From: Chloroflexota bacterium
GTDB lineage: Bacteria > Chloroflexota > Anaerolineae > Aggregatilineales > Phototrophicaceae
DNA: 30,706 nucleotides
Direction of reading: 5' to 3'
Assembly (NCBI GenBank): GCA_023430545.1
Contig: JAEZAF010000120.1
Coordinates: 1 to 30,706 of the forward strand
Shown here: piece after piece, positions 15,731 through 21,978 of the stretch
Position numbering within the stretch: position 1 is the stretch's first letter
How the letters are laid out: each line of letters begins with the position of its first letter
Notes under the pieces: generated by a model
What the model was told of the DNA's origin: nothing
Databases searched by the model: none
Seen by the model: only the letters and a program-made list of their open reading frames with translations
Program-made: the position numbers and the translations under genes

Positions 15731-16501
15731 GTGAAAGCCGTTTACAATGTGATCGCACTCATCTTTTTTATCCTCTCGATTGCCGTGATCGTGGTGGTGG
15801 GGGTGCTGCTGACGACTCCGCAGGACGCAGCGGTCGCGGAACTGCCGACAGAGCTGCCGGATTCACTGTTCCCGACATTGACTCCAACCTTCACCCATAC
15901 ACCGACGTTCACGCCGACATTCCCACCAACGTTTACACCCACTTTCACACCGACCTTCACCCTGACGCCGAGTGTAACGCCGTCAGATACACCGACGATC
16001 ACCTTCACGCCGTCGATTACGCCGATTCCGTCGCTGACGTTTACACCGTCGATTACACCCACAGACGAACCACCCACTCCCACTGCGTCACCGACCGGTC
16101 CGACGATCACACCGGTTCCGTCGCTCAGCCCGTATCTGTTTGGTGTACGGGAAGCACCGCGTTTTTCGGCCAATACGTTTAACACCCTGGGCTGTGCATG
16201 GCAGGGCATCGGTGGACAGGTCTTCGACCTGCAAGGGATTGAGGTCCCACGCGGGACGTATCAGGTGCGCGTCTTCGGCAGCGGTGTCGAGATGGTGGTG
16301 CAGGTGGGAACGAACTCACTATACGGTCTGGTTTCCGGCTGGGAAGTGCAGGTCGCCAATACTGTGAACTCGAATGTGTACTTTGTGCGGCTGGAGACGG
16401 TGAACTCCACACCCATTTCGGAAGATGTTCAGGTCGGCTTTAGCAGTAACTGCGCGGCGAATCTGGGGCTGGTCACGTTCGTGCAGCTCCGTGAACCGTA
16501 G
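15731..16501 (+). CDS. Membrane-anchored protein with Thr/Pro stalk and outer domain
   Basis: I do not recognise a named family. The 256-residue protein has a single N-terminal span (about residues 7-29, MKAVYNVIALIFFILSIAVI...), then a stalk of about 95 residues built from Thr-Pro units (TPTFTPTF, TPSITP), then a compact C-terminal domain from about 134 to 256. That domain begins YLFGVREAPRFSA and has two cysteines about 88 residues apart (GCAWQG and SNCAAN), likely joined outside the cell. The stalk resembles cell-wall spanning linkers of Chloroflexota surface proteins. The start is GTG after GAGGGGG. The C-terminal domain shares its opening (VRE..xFSA....C) and ending (SE.VQV....C.AN...V.F) with the next gene's product. 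Confidence 0.82.
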   Translation: MKAVYNVIALIFFILSIAVIVVVGVLLTTPQDAAVAELPTELPDSLFPTLTPTFTHTPTFTPTFPPTFTPTFTPTFTLTPSVTPSDTPTITFTPSITPIPSLTFTPSITPTDEPPTPTASPTGPTITPVPSLSPYLFGVREAPRFSANTFNTLGCAWQGIGGQVFDLQGIEVPRGTYQVRVFGSGVEMVVQVGTNSLYGLVSGWEVQVANTVNSNVYFVRLETVNSTPISEDVQVGFSSNCAANLGLVTFVQLREP

Positions 16502-16557
16502 ACTCTCAGCCGTGATGTCTCACTCAATCCGTCACGAATAAGCGATAAGCATTTCTG

Positions 16558-17517
16558 ATGTCTGAGTACGATCCTGATAATCCGCTGCCGAACGGTGATC
16601 CGCCCGACACCGATGAGCCAGAAAGCCCGACTCCGATCCGGCGGGTGGGGCGGCGTGATCGCAAGCGGCAGATCAAAACCGAAGAGGACAGCAGCCTGTT
16701 CGATTCACTGGTTGGTGACGCGGCTGACACTGATGATATGGTCGAGCCTGTCACCGCGCTGCCGAATGTGCTGGGGCGTCCGCTGCCGGACGATTTCGGC
16801 CCGGAAGTACAGGAACCGCTTCAGGGTGATTTTGTGCTGGACGAGGATGACCGCTTTCCACCGGTGGTGATCCCACGCACGACGGAGCGCCGCACACGCC
16901 GTGCCCGGACTCGTGGGGAAACCCGCCCGGAGATCGACCGCTCACAGCCGATGGCCCGCAAGCGGCGTGTCTCGCGTCAGGATCGTGTCGCGCTGTTGTT
17001 CCTGCTGGCGACGATTATCGTGGGGGGCTATTTCGTTTATATCTGGCAGAATCCGTACTCGGTGCTCAATCCGCTGGCCCCGGAACGGCCTGTCATCTAT
17101 GTGACAGCCACTCCCGGCGCTGACAGCGTGGAAAATCCGGCCAGCACAGCGGAACCCGGCCAGACCATTCAGGCGGTATTTCCGTATGCCGTGCGCGAGG
17201 GTGTGCAGTTCAGCGCGCTGGCGGATCAGTGCGACCGTGTGATTCTGACCGGGCTGATTCAGGGATCCGGACAGGAAGAAGCCTACGCGGTCCGCGTCAG
17301 CGGTGGCGATCAGGATGAGGGCGTGATTACGACGTTTGTCCCGGAGGCCGGCGCACAGGTCTATCTGATCTCGCTGCCCATGCCGGACGCCGAGACGATC
17401 TATATGCTTCAGATGTATGATCTGACAGGCGAGGCACTCTCTGCAGAGGTGCCGGTGCAGGTCACACCGGGGTGCAGCGCCAACCGCGCTTCTGTCAATT
17501 TCACGCCGCGGGGCTGA
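16558..17517 (+). CDS. Single-pass membrane protein with acidic/basic cytoplasmic part and outer domain paralogous to its neighbour
   Basis: A 319-residue protein of no recognised family. Residues 1-140 are polar and probably disordered, with acidic runs and basic patches (RRVGRRDRKRQIK, RRTRRARTR, ARKRRVSRQDR). One span is at about 144-162 (ALLFLLATIIVGGYFVYIW), and the basic side before it predicts an inside N-terminus. A short Thr/Pro linker and a domain from about 210 to 317 follow, starting YAVREGVQFSALADQC and ending VPVQVTPGCSANRASVNF. The two cysteines lie about 82 residues apart, as in the neighbour at 15731-16501. The large cytoplasmic part could bind a partner, so a sensor or anchoring role is possible, but this is inference. 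It starts 57 bases after the previous stop; no good ribosome site is seen before ATG 16558. Confidence 0.82.
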   Translation: MSEYDPDNPLPNGDPPDTDEPESPTPIRRVGRRDRKRQIKTEEDSSLFDSLVGDAADTDDMVEPVTALPNVLGRPLPDDFGPEVQEPLQGDFVLDEDDRFPPVVIPRTTERRTRRARTRGETRPEIDRSQPMARKRRVSRQDRVALLFLLATIIVGGYFVYIWQNPYSVLNPLAPERPVIYVTATPGADSVENPASTAEPGQTIQAVFPYAVREGVQFSALADQCDRVILTGLIQGSGQEEAYAVRVSGGDQDEGVITTFVPEAGAQVYLISLPMPDAETIYMLQMYDLTGEALSAEVPVQVTPGCSANRASVNFTPRG

Positions 17518-17554
17518 GATCATCACACGAACCAGTAAAGAAGAGGGCAGCGCT

Positions 17555-18067
17555 GTGCAGCAGTTTGGACGCATCAACCAGCTTATCCGGAATCTTCAGC
17601 GTTACGTGCGTGCGTTTACGGGCGCTGTCCGCATGACGGTGAAGGGTGAAAAACCGGCTGCGCCCCGCTATCCCGAACTACAGGCATGGGCACGGACCGG
17701 GCTGGAGCAGTTGGATGAAGTCTTTCAGGCGGCGGAAAAGGGCGGCCTGACGCGTGAGAAGCGTCAAACCATCATGCTGGTAGCAGACGGCAGGCGCATC
17801 TCAATGGAGATGGTGCTGAAAAGTGTGCAATATCATCTGGTGGAAGAGTACCCGCATCTGATACAGGATGATACTGGTTATTCCCGTATGGCGATCTTCA
17901 ACTCGAACATGAATGATGAGTATCGTCTCAGACGTCTGATTGAGAACCTTAATGAACAACCCGATCTGACAGCCAGATCTGTCATTGAGCTGTTAGAAAC
18001 CTTAAGACTTCATCTCCATGCTTTTCCAGAAAGTGCAGAATCTGATACGGGAAAAGTACAAACTTAG
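17555..18067 (+). CDS. Small soluble protein of unknown function
   Basis: A 170-residue protein with no signal peptide and no membrane span; predicted mainly helical. It has a basic N-terminus (NQLIRNLQRYVRAFTGAVR) and ends in a polar tail. The middle, LEQLDEVFQAAEKGGLTREKRQTIMLVADGRRISMEMVLKS, contains a possible helical bundle. I do not recognise it. It starts at GTG with AAGAGGG about 7 bases upstream and follows the domain-paralogue gene by 37 bases in the same direction, so it is likely cotranscribed. The base composition becomes AT-richer towards its end and beyond (17900-18260), which may mark an old insertion or simply a promoter region. Confidence 0.75.
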   Translation: MQQFGRINQLIRNLQRYVRAFTGAVRMTVKGEKPAAPRYPELQAWARTGLEQLDEVFQAAEKGGLTREKRQTIMLVADGRRISMEMVLKSVQYHLVEEYPHLIQDDTGYSRMAIFNSNMNDEYRLRRLIENLNEQPDLTARSVIELLETLRLHLHAFPESAESDTGKVQT

Positions 18068-18192
18068 TTAGAGTTTTGTTATAAACATAAGTGTTGTTCT
18101 GAATGCCGCATTCAATTCTCGCTCAATTCTTCATTTGTTAAGCAGTTTATAAATAGAACGTGTAAAGATTTGTAAAAATCCATAAACCTTAA

Positions 18193-18222
18193 TTGACTGA
18201 ATTTGAAAAGCCGTGCTATTCT
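18193..18222 (+). promoter_or_regulatory. Promoter of the Flp pilin gene
   Basis: TTGACT (18193-18198) and TATTCT (18217-18222) with an 18-base spacer and an upstream TG (extended -10). The surrounding sequence is AT-rich, unlike the flanking coding regions. The pilin start is 60 bases downstream. Confidence 0.6.
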
Positions 18223-18281
18223 GAAGAAGTACTGCGATATGCAGTGATCGTTATCCCATTATCTCTTTAGGAGAAATCATC

Positions 18282-18431
18282 ATGATGTACAATCCGCGTG
18301 AAGAAGGTCAGGGTCTGGTTGAGTACGCGCTGATCCTCGTGCTCGTTGCAGTGGTCGTGATCGTTATCCTGACCCTGCTTGGGCCGGCCATTGGCAATAT
18401 CTTCTCCAACATCGTGACCAACTTCGAATAA
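18282..18431 (+). CDS. flp: Flp/Fap-type pilin
   Basis: A 49-residue protein with the class III (Flp) prepilin pattern: a short N-terminus MMYNPREEGQG, then LVEYALILVLVAVVVIVILTLLG, then a short tail. In the family, the prepilin peptidase cuts before the hydrophobic helix (here likely after a Gly near 9-11), the glutamate E14 (LVEY) is the conserved Glu, and the tyrosine next to it is also typical. Such subunits assemble into adhesive Tad pili. No tad genes (secretion ATPase, TadB/C, prepilin peptidase) lie in the window. The gene has AGGAGAA 8 bases before ATG, its own promoter and its own terminator, so it appears to be a monocistronic, highly expressed gene. The frame is short but very convincing. 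Confidence 0.9.
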   Translation: MMYNPREEGQGLVEYALILVLVAVVVIVILTLLGPAIGNIFSNIVTNFE

Positions 18432-18451
18432 ACGAAGTTCCAGTAACGATC

Positions 18452-18484
18452 GAAAACGGCGCTCACTGAGCGCCGTTTTCTTTT
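18452..18484 (+). terminator. Strong rho-independent terminator after flp
   Basis: A perfect 13-bp stem GAAAACGGCGCTC/GAGCGCCGTTTTC with a 3-base loop (ACT), followed by TTTTCCCC. The A-rich 5' side means it can also work in the opposite direction for the convergent SnoaL-like gene. Confidence 0.92.
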
Positions 18485-18500
18485 CCCCCACAGTTAAGCG

Positions 18501-18923
18501 TCACAATGCCCCAAGCTGTGCCATCAGATAGATACCGTCCGAGCTGACCCAGTATTCCGCAATCTTTCCATCCTCAATGCGCATGATGTCGATGCCTCCG
18601 AATGTGATCCGTGTGCCAGGACTGACCGTCGCACCGGGGAAGTCACCTTTATAACGGCCTTCACTGATCCAACGGGCGGCAAGGCGATTGCCATCGACGA
18701 TGGGCTTCAGCTCAATTCGAAACACCAGATGGGAAAATGGGGCGCGTCCCATCATGATCATCTTAAGGACACCTTCTGGGCCGCGCAGGTTCAGCGGATT
18801 CCTGGGATCACTGGGAGCCTGATGGATGTGGCAGTTTTCGGTGATGATCTCATTCGCAAGTTCGAATTGACCATTCCAGAGGTCGATCCATGCCTGATAA
18901 AGCTGCTGAGGTGTGCGTGTCAT
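18501..18923 (-). CDS. SnoaL-like / ester cyclase domain protein
   Basis: A 140-residue protein of the NTF2-like cone fold. The start TPQQLYQAWIDLWNGQFELANEIITENCHIHQAP and the ending TFGGIDIMRIEDGKIAEYWVSSDGIYLMAQLG match the SnoaL-like polyketide cyclase family (pfam SnoaL), whose members include ester cyclases, isomerases and ligand-binding proteins. The catalytic role cannot be assigned. The start is ATG 18923 on the - strand with AAAGGAG upstream at a normal distance. It is transcribed towards the flp terminator, which may serve both. Its neighbours on either side (pilin and tRNA genes) suggest no pathway. Confidence 0.85.
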   Translation of the reverse strand: MTRTPQQLYQAWIDLWNGQFELANEIITENCHIHQAPSDPRNPLNLRGPEGVLKMIMMGRAPFSHLVFRIELKPIVDGNRLAARWISEGRYKGDFPGATVSPGTRITFGGIDIMRIEDGKIAEYWVSSDGIYLMAQLGAL

Positions 18924-19113
18924 CGTATCATCTCCTTTCTTTATCCGGTCTCTGTATTGTATAAAGCATGCAGAAAGGTACTACCCCTGAATATTCGGAG
19001 CGAGATTCCGCGCTCTACCATTGACATCCCGTGGGCTGTCACCTAGAATGTTGAGCGCCCCAGGCAGGACAGCACATTCAACATCCAGTGCTTCATTTCA
19101 CTGAAATCATGTC

Positions 19114-19143
19114 TTGAAGTTGGAATGCACGCTGTGATACAAT
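19114..19143 (+). promoter_or_regulatory. Promoter of the tRNA/ribosomal protein cluster
   Basis: TTGAAG (19114-19119) and TACAAT (19138-19143) with an 18-base spacer and a TG two bases before the -10 (extended -10). It sits 12 bases before the first tRNA, a spacing typical of stable-RNA promoters. Confidence 0.6.
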
Positions 19144-19154
19144 ACGAGTGAAGT

Positions 19155-19227
19155 GCCGCCGTAGCTCAATTGGCAGAGCACCTCTCTTGTAAAGAGGATG
19201 TTAAGGGTTCGAGTCCCCTCGGCGGCT
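19155..19227 (+). tRNA. tRNA-Thr (TGT)
   Basis: The cloverleaf has acceptor GCCGCCG/CGGCGGC, the D arm GCTC...GAGC, the anticodon stem CCTCT/AGAGG around loop CTTGTAA with anticodon TGT, and the T loop GTTCGAGTC. CCA is not encoded. First gene of the cluster. Confidence 0.95.
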
Positions 19228-19287
19228 TTGGAAGATCGCAAGACTTCCCGCAGTACGCGAGTGCGTTAACAATCGCGAATACAACAC

Positions 19288-19370
19288 GGCGTTGTGTCCC
19301 GAGCGGCAAAGGGAGCGGGCTGTAAACTCGTCGGCGCAAGCCTTCGCAGGTTCGAGTCCTGCCAACGCCA
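19288..19370 (+). tRNA. tRNA-Tyr (GTA)
   Basis: Acceptor GGCGTTG/CAACGCC, anticodon loop CTGTAAA with anticodon GTA, and a long variable arm (about 19345-19354) as expected for bacterial tRNA-Tyr. The T loop is GTTCGAGTC. CCA is not encoded. Confidence 0.95.
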
Positions 19371-19399
19371 CAAATGGAGCTTCCAAAGCTCCATTTTCT

Positions 19400-19471
19400 G
19401 CCATTGTAGCTCAGGGGTAGAGCACTCCCTTGGTAAGGGAAAGGTCATGGGTTCAATTCCCATCAATGGCT
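19400..19471 (+). tRNA. tRNA-Thr (GGT)
   Basis: Acceptor GCCATTG/CAATGGC, D arm GCTC...GAGC, anticodon loop TTGGTAA with anticodon GGT, T arm ATGGG/CCCAT around TTCAATT. A different threonine isoacceptor from the one at 19155. Confidence 0.95.
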
Positions 19472-19518
19472 CTGAGTCAACCAGATATAGTTTGTAGCAC
19501 GATTGAGGAAAGACAGTC

Positions 19519-19680
19519 ATGGCGAAAAAGGGCAACCGGATGCTCGTCAAGATGCGGAGTACGGAAAGCGGCCACATGTACATCACGTACAAGAATCGCC
19601 GTAACGACACTCAGCGTCTGGAGCTTAAAAAGTACGATCCTCATGTGCGCAAGCACGTGCTGTATCGCGAGACGAAGTAA
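19519..19680 (+). CDS. rpmG: 50S ribosomal protein L33
   Basis: A 53-residue basic protein, MAKKGNRMLVKMRSTESGH with MYITYKNRRN and LELKKYDPHVRKHVLYRETK, which matches bacterial L33 over its full length. No cysteines are present, so it is the zinc-free (C-) form that does not bind zinc. GAGGA lies 9 bases before ATG. It sits between tRNA-Thr(GGT) and tRNA-Trp, in the place where E. coli has tufB. Confidence 0.97.
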   Translation: MAKKGNRMLVKMRSTESGHMYITYKNRRNDTQRLELKKYDPHVRKHVLYRETK

Positions 19681-19740
19681 TAATCTACCTCCATACCGCC
19701 AGGTATGACATGCCCTAGATCACACATCGAAGGCAGCTTT

Positions 19741-19813
19741 AGGGGCGTAGCTCAATTGGCAGAGTGGCGGTCTCCAAAACCGTAGGTTGCAGGTTCGAGT
19801 CCTGCCGCCCCTG
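19741..19813 (+). tRNA. tRNA-Trp (CCA)
   Basis: Acceptor AGGGGCG/CGCCCCT, discriminator G, anticodon loop CTCCAAA with anticodon CCA, T loop GTTCGAGTC. It lies just upstream of secE, the order common in bacteria. Confidence 0.96.
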
Positions 19814-19827
19814 TAGATGACAAAGAG

Positions 19828-19850
19828 ACACCGTCCTCGTGACGGTGTTT
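19828..19850 (+). terminator. Hairpin after tRNA-Trp, weak terminator or processing site
   Basis: ACACCGTC/GACGGTGT, 8-bp stem with 5-base loop, followed only by TTCGCTT. It could attenuate transcription from the tRNA genes into secE or mark the tRNA 3' processing site. Confidence 0.4.
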
Positions 19851-19935
19851 CGCTTAATGGAAAGTGGTTGCAATGCCCATGCGCCACAAAAAGATGATGG
19901 GGCGCGTTAGAAATCTTTTTTGTCAGAACACAAAT

Positions 19936-19953
19936 TTTGCTAGCGGTAGCAAA
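19936..19953 (+). promoter_or_regulatory. Hairpin just upstream of secE ribosome site
   Basis: TTTGCTA (19936-19942) and TAGCAAA (19947-19953) form a perfect 7-bp stem with loop GCGG, 5 bases before GAGGAG at 19959. Its closeness to the Shine-Dalgarno site suggests that it may influence secE translation or mRNA decay; no function is shown. Confidence 0.4.
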
Positions 19954-19973
19954 TGATCGAGGAGCCGAGCAGA

Positions 19974-20495
19974 ATGACTACAGAAAATAACGAGAGACGC
20001 AGTCGTCGTCGCGGGGTGATGAACCCGACCGTTGATGCCACCGTCGATGCAGAAGAACTGGCAGACGAAGCAGAAGAAACTGTACTGGACCCGCAAACCG
20101 GTGCCGTGACTGCCTATACCGCGCCGAAGGGCCGCCCCACCACGGGCCGCCGTAACCGTGTGCGCGTTCAGGAAGAGGAACAGGGCAACGTGATCACCCG
20201 CCGCTCCAACGCGGTGATGGATTATGTCGAAGGCGTGCGTGACGAACTGGCGAAAGTCACGTGGCCGACGCGTGAAGAAGTGATCCGCCTCGGCACGATT
20301 GTCATCTCGGTGACGATTGTCTCTGCGATCATTCTCGGCCTGATCTCGCTGGGCTTCACCATTCTGTTCCGTGAAGGCCTGCGCAACCCGATCGTGTTCG
20401 TGATCTTCGCGCTGGTCGTCGGTGTGGCAGGCTTCTTCCTGACCCGCGCGATGAAGGGCGAAAGCTCCGAGCCGACGTATACCTCGCGGCTGTAA
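19974..20495 (+). CDS. secE: Preprotein translocase subunit SecE, with extended N-terminus
   Basis: A 173-residue protein. The SecE signature VRDELAKVTWPTREEV is at about 88-103 and is followed by the conserved membrane span at about 105-128. The TWP(T/S) motif is the universal mark. Two features are unusual. The N-terminus is about 80 residues longer than a minimal SecE, rich in Arg, Glu and Thr and probably disordered. A second hydrophobic segment (NPIVFVIFALVVGVAGFFL, about 139-157) follows the family span. SecE clamps SecY in the translocation channel. ATG 19974 is chosen because GAGGAG (19959-19964) precedes it; an in-frame ATG at 19953 lies upstream of that site. It is followed by nusG, the classic order. 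Confidence 0.93.
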   Translation: MTTENNERRSRRRGVMNPTVDATVDAEELADEAEETVLDPQTGAVTAYTAPKGRPTTGRRNRVRVQEEEQGNVITRRSNAVMDYVEGVRDELAKVTWPTREEVIRLGTIVISVTIVSAIILGLISLGFTILFREGLRNPIVFVIFALVVGVAGFFLTRAMKGESSEPTYTSRL

Positions 20496-20622
20496 CGGAC
20501 AGCAGGGTCTGCCCTAACAGGTTCTGGCACGTCGATATGATGTCGCGGTATCGGGCATTCACACCATACAGAAATGCAGGAACGACCGGACAGACAGAAG
20601 GTCGATGAGGAGGATCGTCGTC

Positions 20623-21300
20623 ATGGCGAAACAGAAAAACAGGCCCACGGATGTGGACGGCGACGAGATGGATTACGATCCTGATCCCGTTTATATCGAA
20701 GGCAGTCAGGAACTGAAGGCCGGGGATGATATCGACATCAACCTCGCGCTGAACCTTGGCGGCAAAGACGGTGAGGTGGAAAAGCTGTGGTACGTGATCC
20801 ACTGTTATTCCGGCTATGAATACAAGGTCTGCCACGCCATCGAACAGCGTATCGAGACGATGGGCATGCGCGACCGCATCTTTGATGTGATCGTCCCGAC
20901 TGAGGAAGAGATCGAAGTCAAGGATGGCAAGCGCCGCACCGTCGAGCGTCGTGTATTCCCGGGATATATCCTGGTCCAGATGAAAATGGACGAGGACTCG
21001 TGGTACGTAGTGCGTAACACACCGGGCGTGACGGGCTTTGTGGGGATGGGTAACGAGCCGACCCCACTGCGTCAGGAAGAAGTCAAGCAGATTATCGACC
21101 GCATGTCGAAGGAAACACCGAACGTGCGCGTCAATTTCAAGATTGGTCAGCGGGTTCGGATTATCGACGGGCCGTTCAACGATTTCATCGGGACGGTTTC
21201 CGCGATTGATCCGGACAAGAACAAAGTCCGCGTGATGGTCAGCTTCTTCGGGCGTGAGACGCCGGTGGAAGTGGACTTCCTTGAAGTCGAGAAGGCCTAG
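20623..21300 (+). CDS. nusG: Transcription termination/antitermination protein NusG
   Basis: A 225-residue protein. After about 50 acidic residues, the NGN domain starts WYVIHCYSGYEYKVCHAIEQR and contains FPGYILVQM and VVRNTPGVTGFVG. The C-terminal KOW domain, from about residue 170, includes KIGQRVRIIDGPFNDFIGTVS. NusG binds RNA polymerase and couples it to Rho or the ribosome. The acidic N-terminal extension of about 50 residues is longer than that of E. coli NusG. ATG 20623 is preferred over an in-frame ATG at 20605 because AGGAGGA (20608-20614) lies between them at the right distance for 20623. Confidence 0.97.
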   Translation: MAKQKNRPTDVDGDEMDYDPDPVYIEGSQELKAGDDIDINLALNLGGKDGEVEKLWYVIHCYSGYEYKVCHAIEQRIETMGMRDRIFDVIVPTEEEIEVKDGKRRTVERRVFPGYILVQMKMDEDSWYVVRNTPGVTGFVGMGNEPTPLRQEEVKQIIDRMSKETPNVRVNFKIGQRVRIIDGPFNDFIGTVSAIDPDKNKVRVMVSFFGRETPVEVDFLEVEKA

Positions 21301-21394
21301 CACCAGCGCAGGCATTCTGCTCCATCATACGATCAACAGCCATACTCGTCAGACACATTTGAAGCGAAATTCGTTCTAACAACAAGAGGTTCTC

Positions 21395-21820
21395 ATGGCA
21401 AAGAAAATCAAGGCAGTGGTCACCCTGCAAATTGTGGCAGGCAAAGCCAACCCTGCGCCCCCGATTGGTCCGGCTCTGGCGCAGCACGGCGTGAATCTGA
21501 TGGGCTTTGTGAAGGAATACAATGCCCGTACCGCGAACCGCATGGGTGAGATCATCCCGGCGGAAATCACCATCTTCAGCGACGGCTCGTTCAAGTTCAA
21601 TCTGAAAAGCCCGCCCACATCCTACCTGATCAAGAAGGCCGCCGGCATTGACAAGGGCGCATCCAACGCCGCCCGTGACAAGGTCGCCAAGCTGACCCGC
21701 AAGCAGCTTGAGGAAATCGCCGAGATCAAGCGTCAGGATATGAACTCGCTGGACATCGAAGGCTCGATCCGCATGATCGCTGGCACCGCCCGTCAGATGG
21801 GTGTGGAAGTCGAACTCTAA
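21395..21820 (+). CDS. rplK: 50S ribosomal protein L11
   Basis: A 141-residue protein, full length for L11. The N-terminal domain AKKIKAVVTLQIVAGKANPAPPIGPALAQHG with the proline-rich PPIGPALAQHGVN is the thiostrepton-site domain. The C-terminal RNA-binding domain starts with KAAGIDKGA and includes LDIEGSIRMIAGTARQMGVEV. AAGAGG lies 7 bases before ATG. L11 binds the GTPase centre of 23S rRNA. It follows nusG and precedes rplA, the classic order. Unlike the E. coli L11 operon, no L1-site-like sequence is seen in its own leader (21301-21394). Confidence 0.97.
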   Translation: MAKKIKAVVTLQIVAGKANPAPPIGPALAQHGVNLMGFVKEYNARTANRMGEIIPAEITIFSDGSFKFNLKSPPTSYLIKKAAGIDKGASNAARDKVAKLTRKQLEEIAEIKRQDMNSLDIEGSIRMIAGTARQMGVEVEL

Positions 21821-21822
21821 GA

Positions 21823-21862
21823 CCTCACCCCCAACCCCTCTCCACTTTGTAGAGGGCGTGAG
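21823..21862. repeat. C-rich dispersed repeat between rplK and rplA
   Basis: It begins CCTCACCCCCAACCCCTCT directly after the rplK stop and ends AGAGGGCGTGAG, so CTCAC/GTGAG and CCTCT/AGAGG pair. A TTTTAAA follows. It is a decayed copy of the C-rich/G-rich family inside a ribosomal protein operon and could act as a weak terminator. Confidence 0.6.
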
Positions 21863-21919
21863 AATTTTAAAGTTTCAGCGTTCCATCAGCAGCACAAACA
21901 ATCTGTAAATCAATTATTC

Positions 21920-21967
21920 GTGGGAGAGCGTGCCTGTAAATGAGCACGCTCATTCTGACCACAGGAG
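21920..21967 (+). promoter_or_regulatory. Candidate ribosomal protein L1 binding site in the rplA leader
   Basis: In the RNA, GUGG (21920-21923) pairs with CCAC (21959-21962), and GAGCGUGC (21926-21933) pairs perfectly with GCACGCUC (21944-21951). Between the two helices lie GA on the left and AUUCUGA on the right, an asymmetric internal loop. The left strand GUGGGAG is the same as in the L1-binding helix of 23S rRNA (helix 76-77, GGUGGGAG in E. coli as I recall). The rplA Shine-Dalgarno AGGAG (21963-21967) touches the outer helix, so L1 binding should block translation of rplA. That L1 represses its own mRNA through rRNA mimicry is established in other bacteria; this particular site is inferred. 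Confidence 0.6.
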
Positions 21968-21978
21968 ATCAAAACATA

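Noticed and set aside
20356..21315. 319-codon - strand frame
   Set aside because: It is antisense to secE and nusG, both certain genes.
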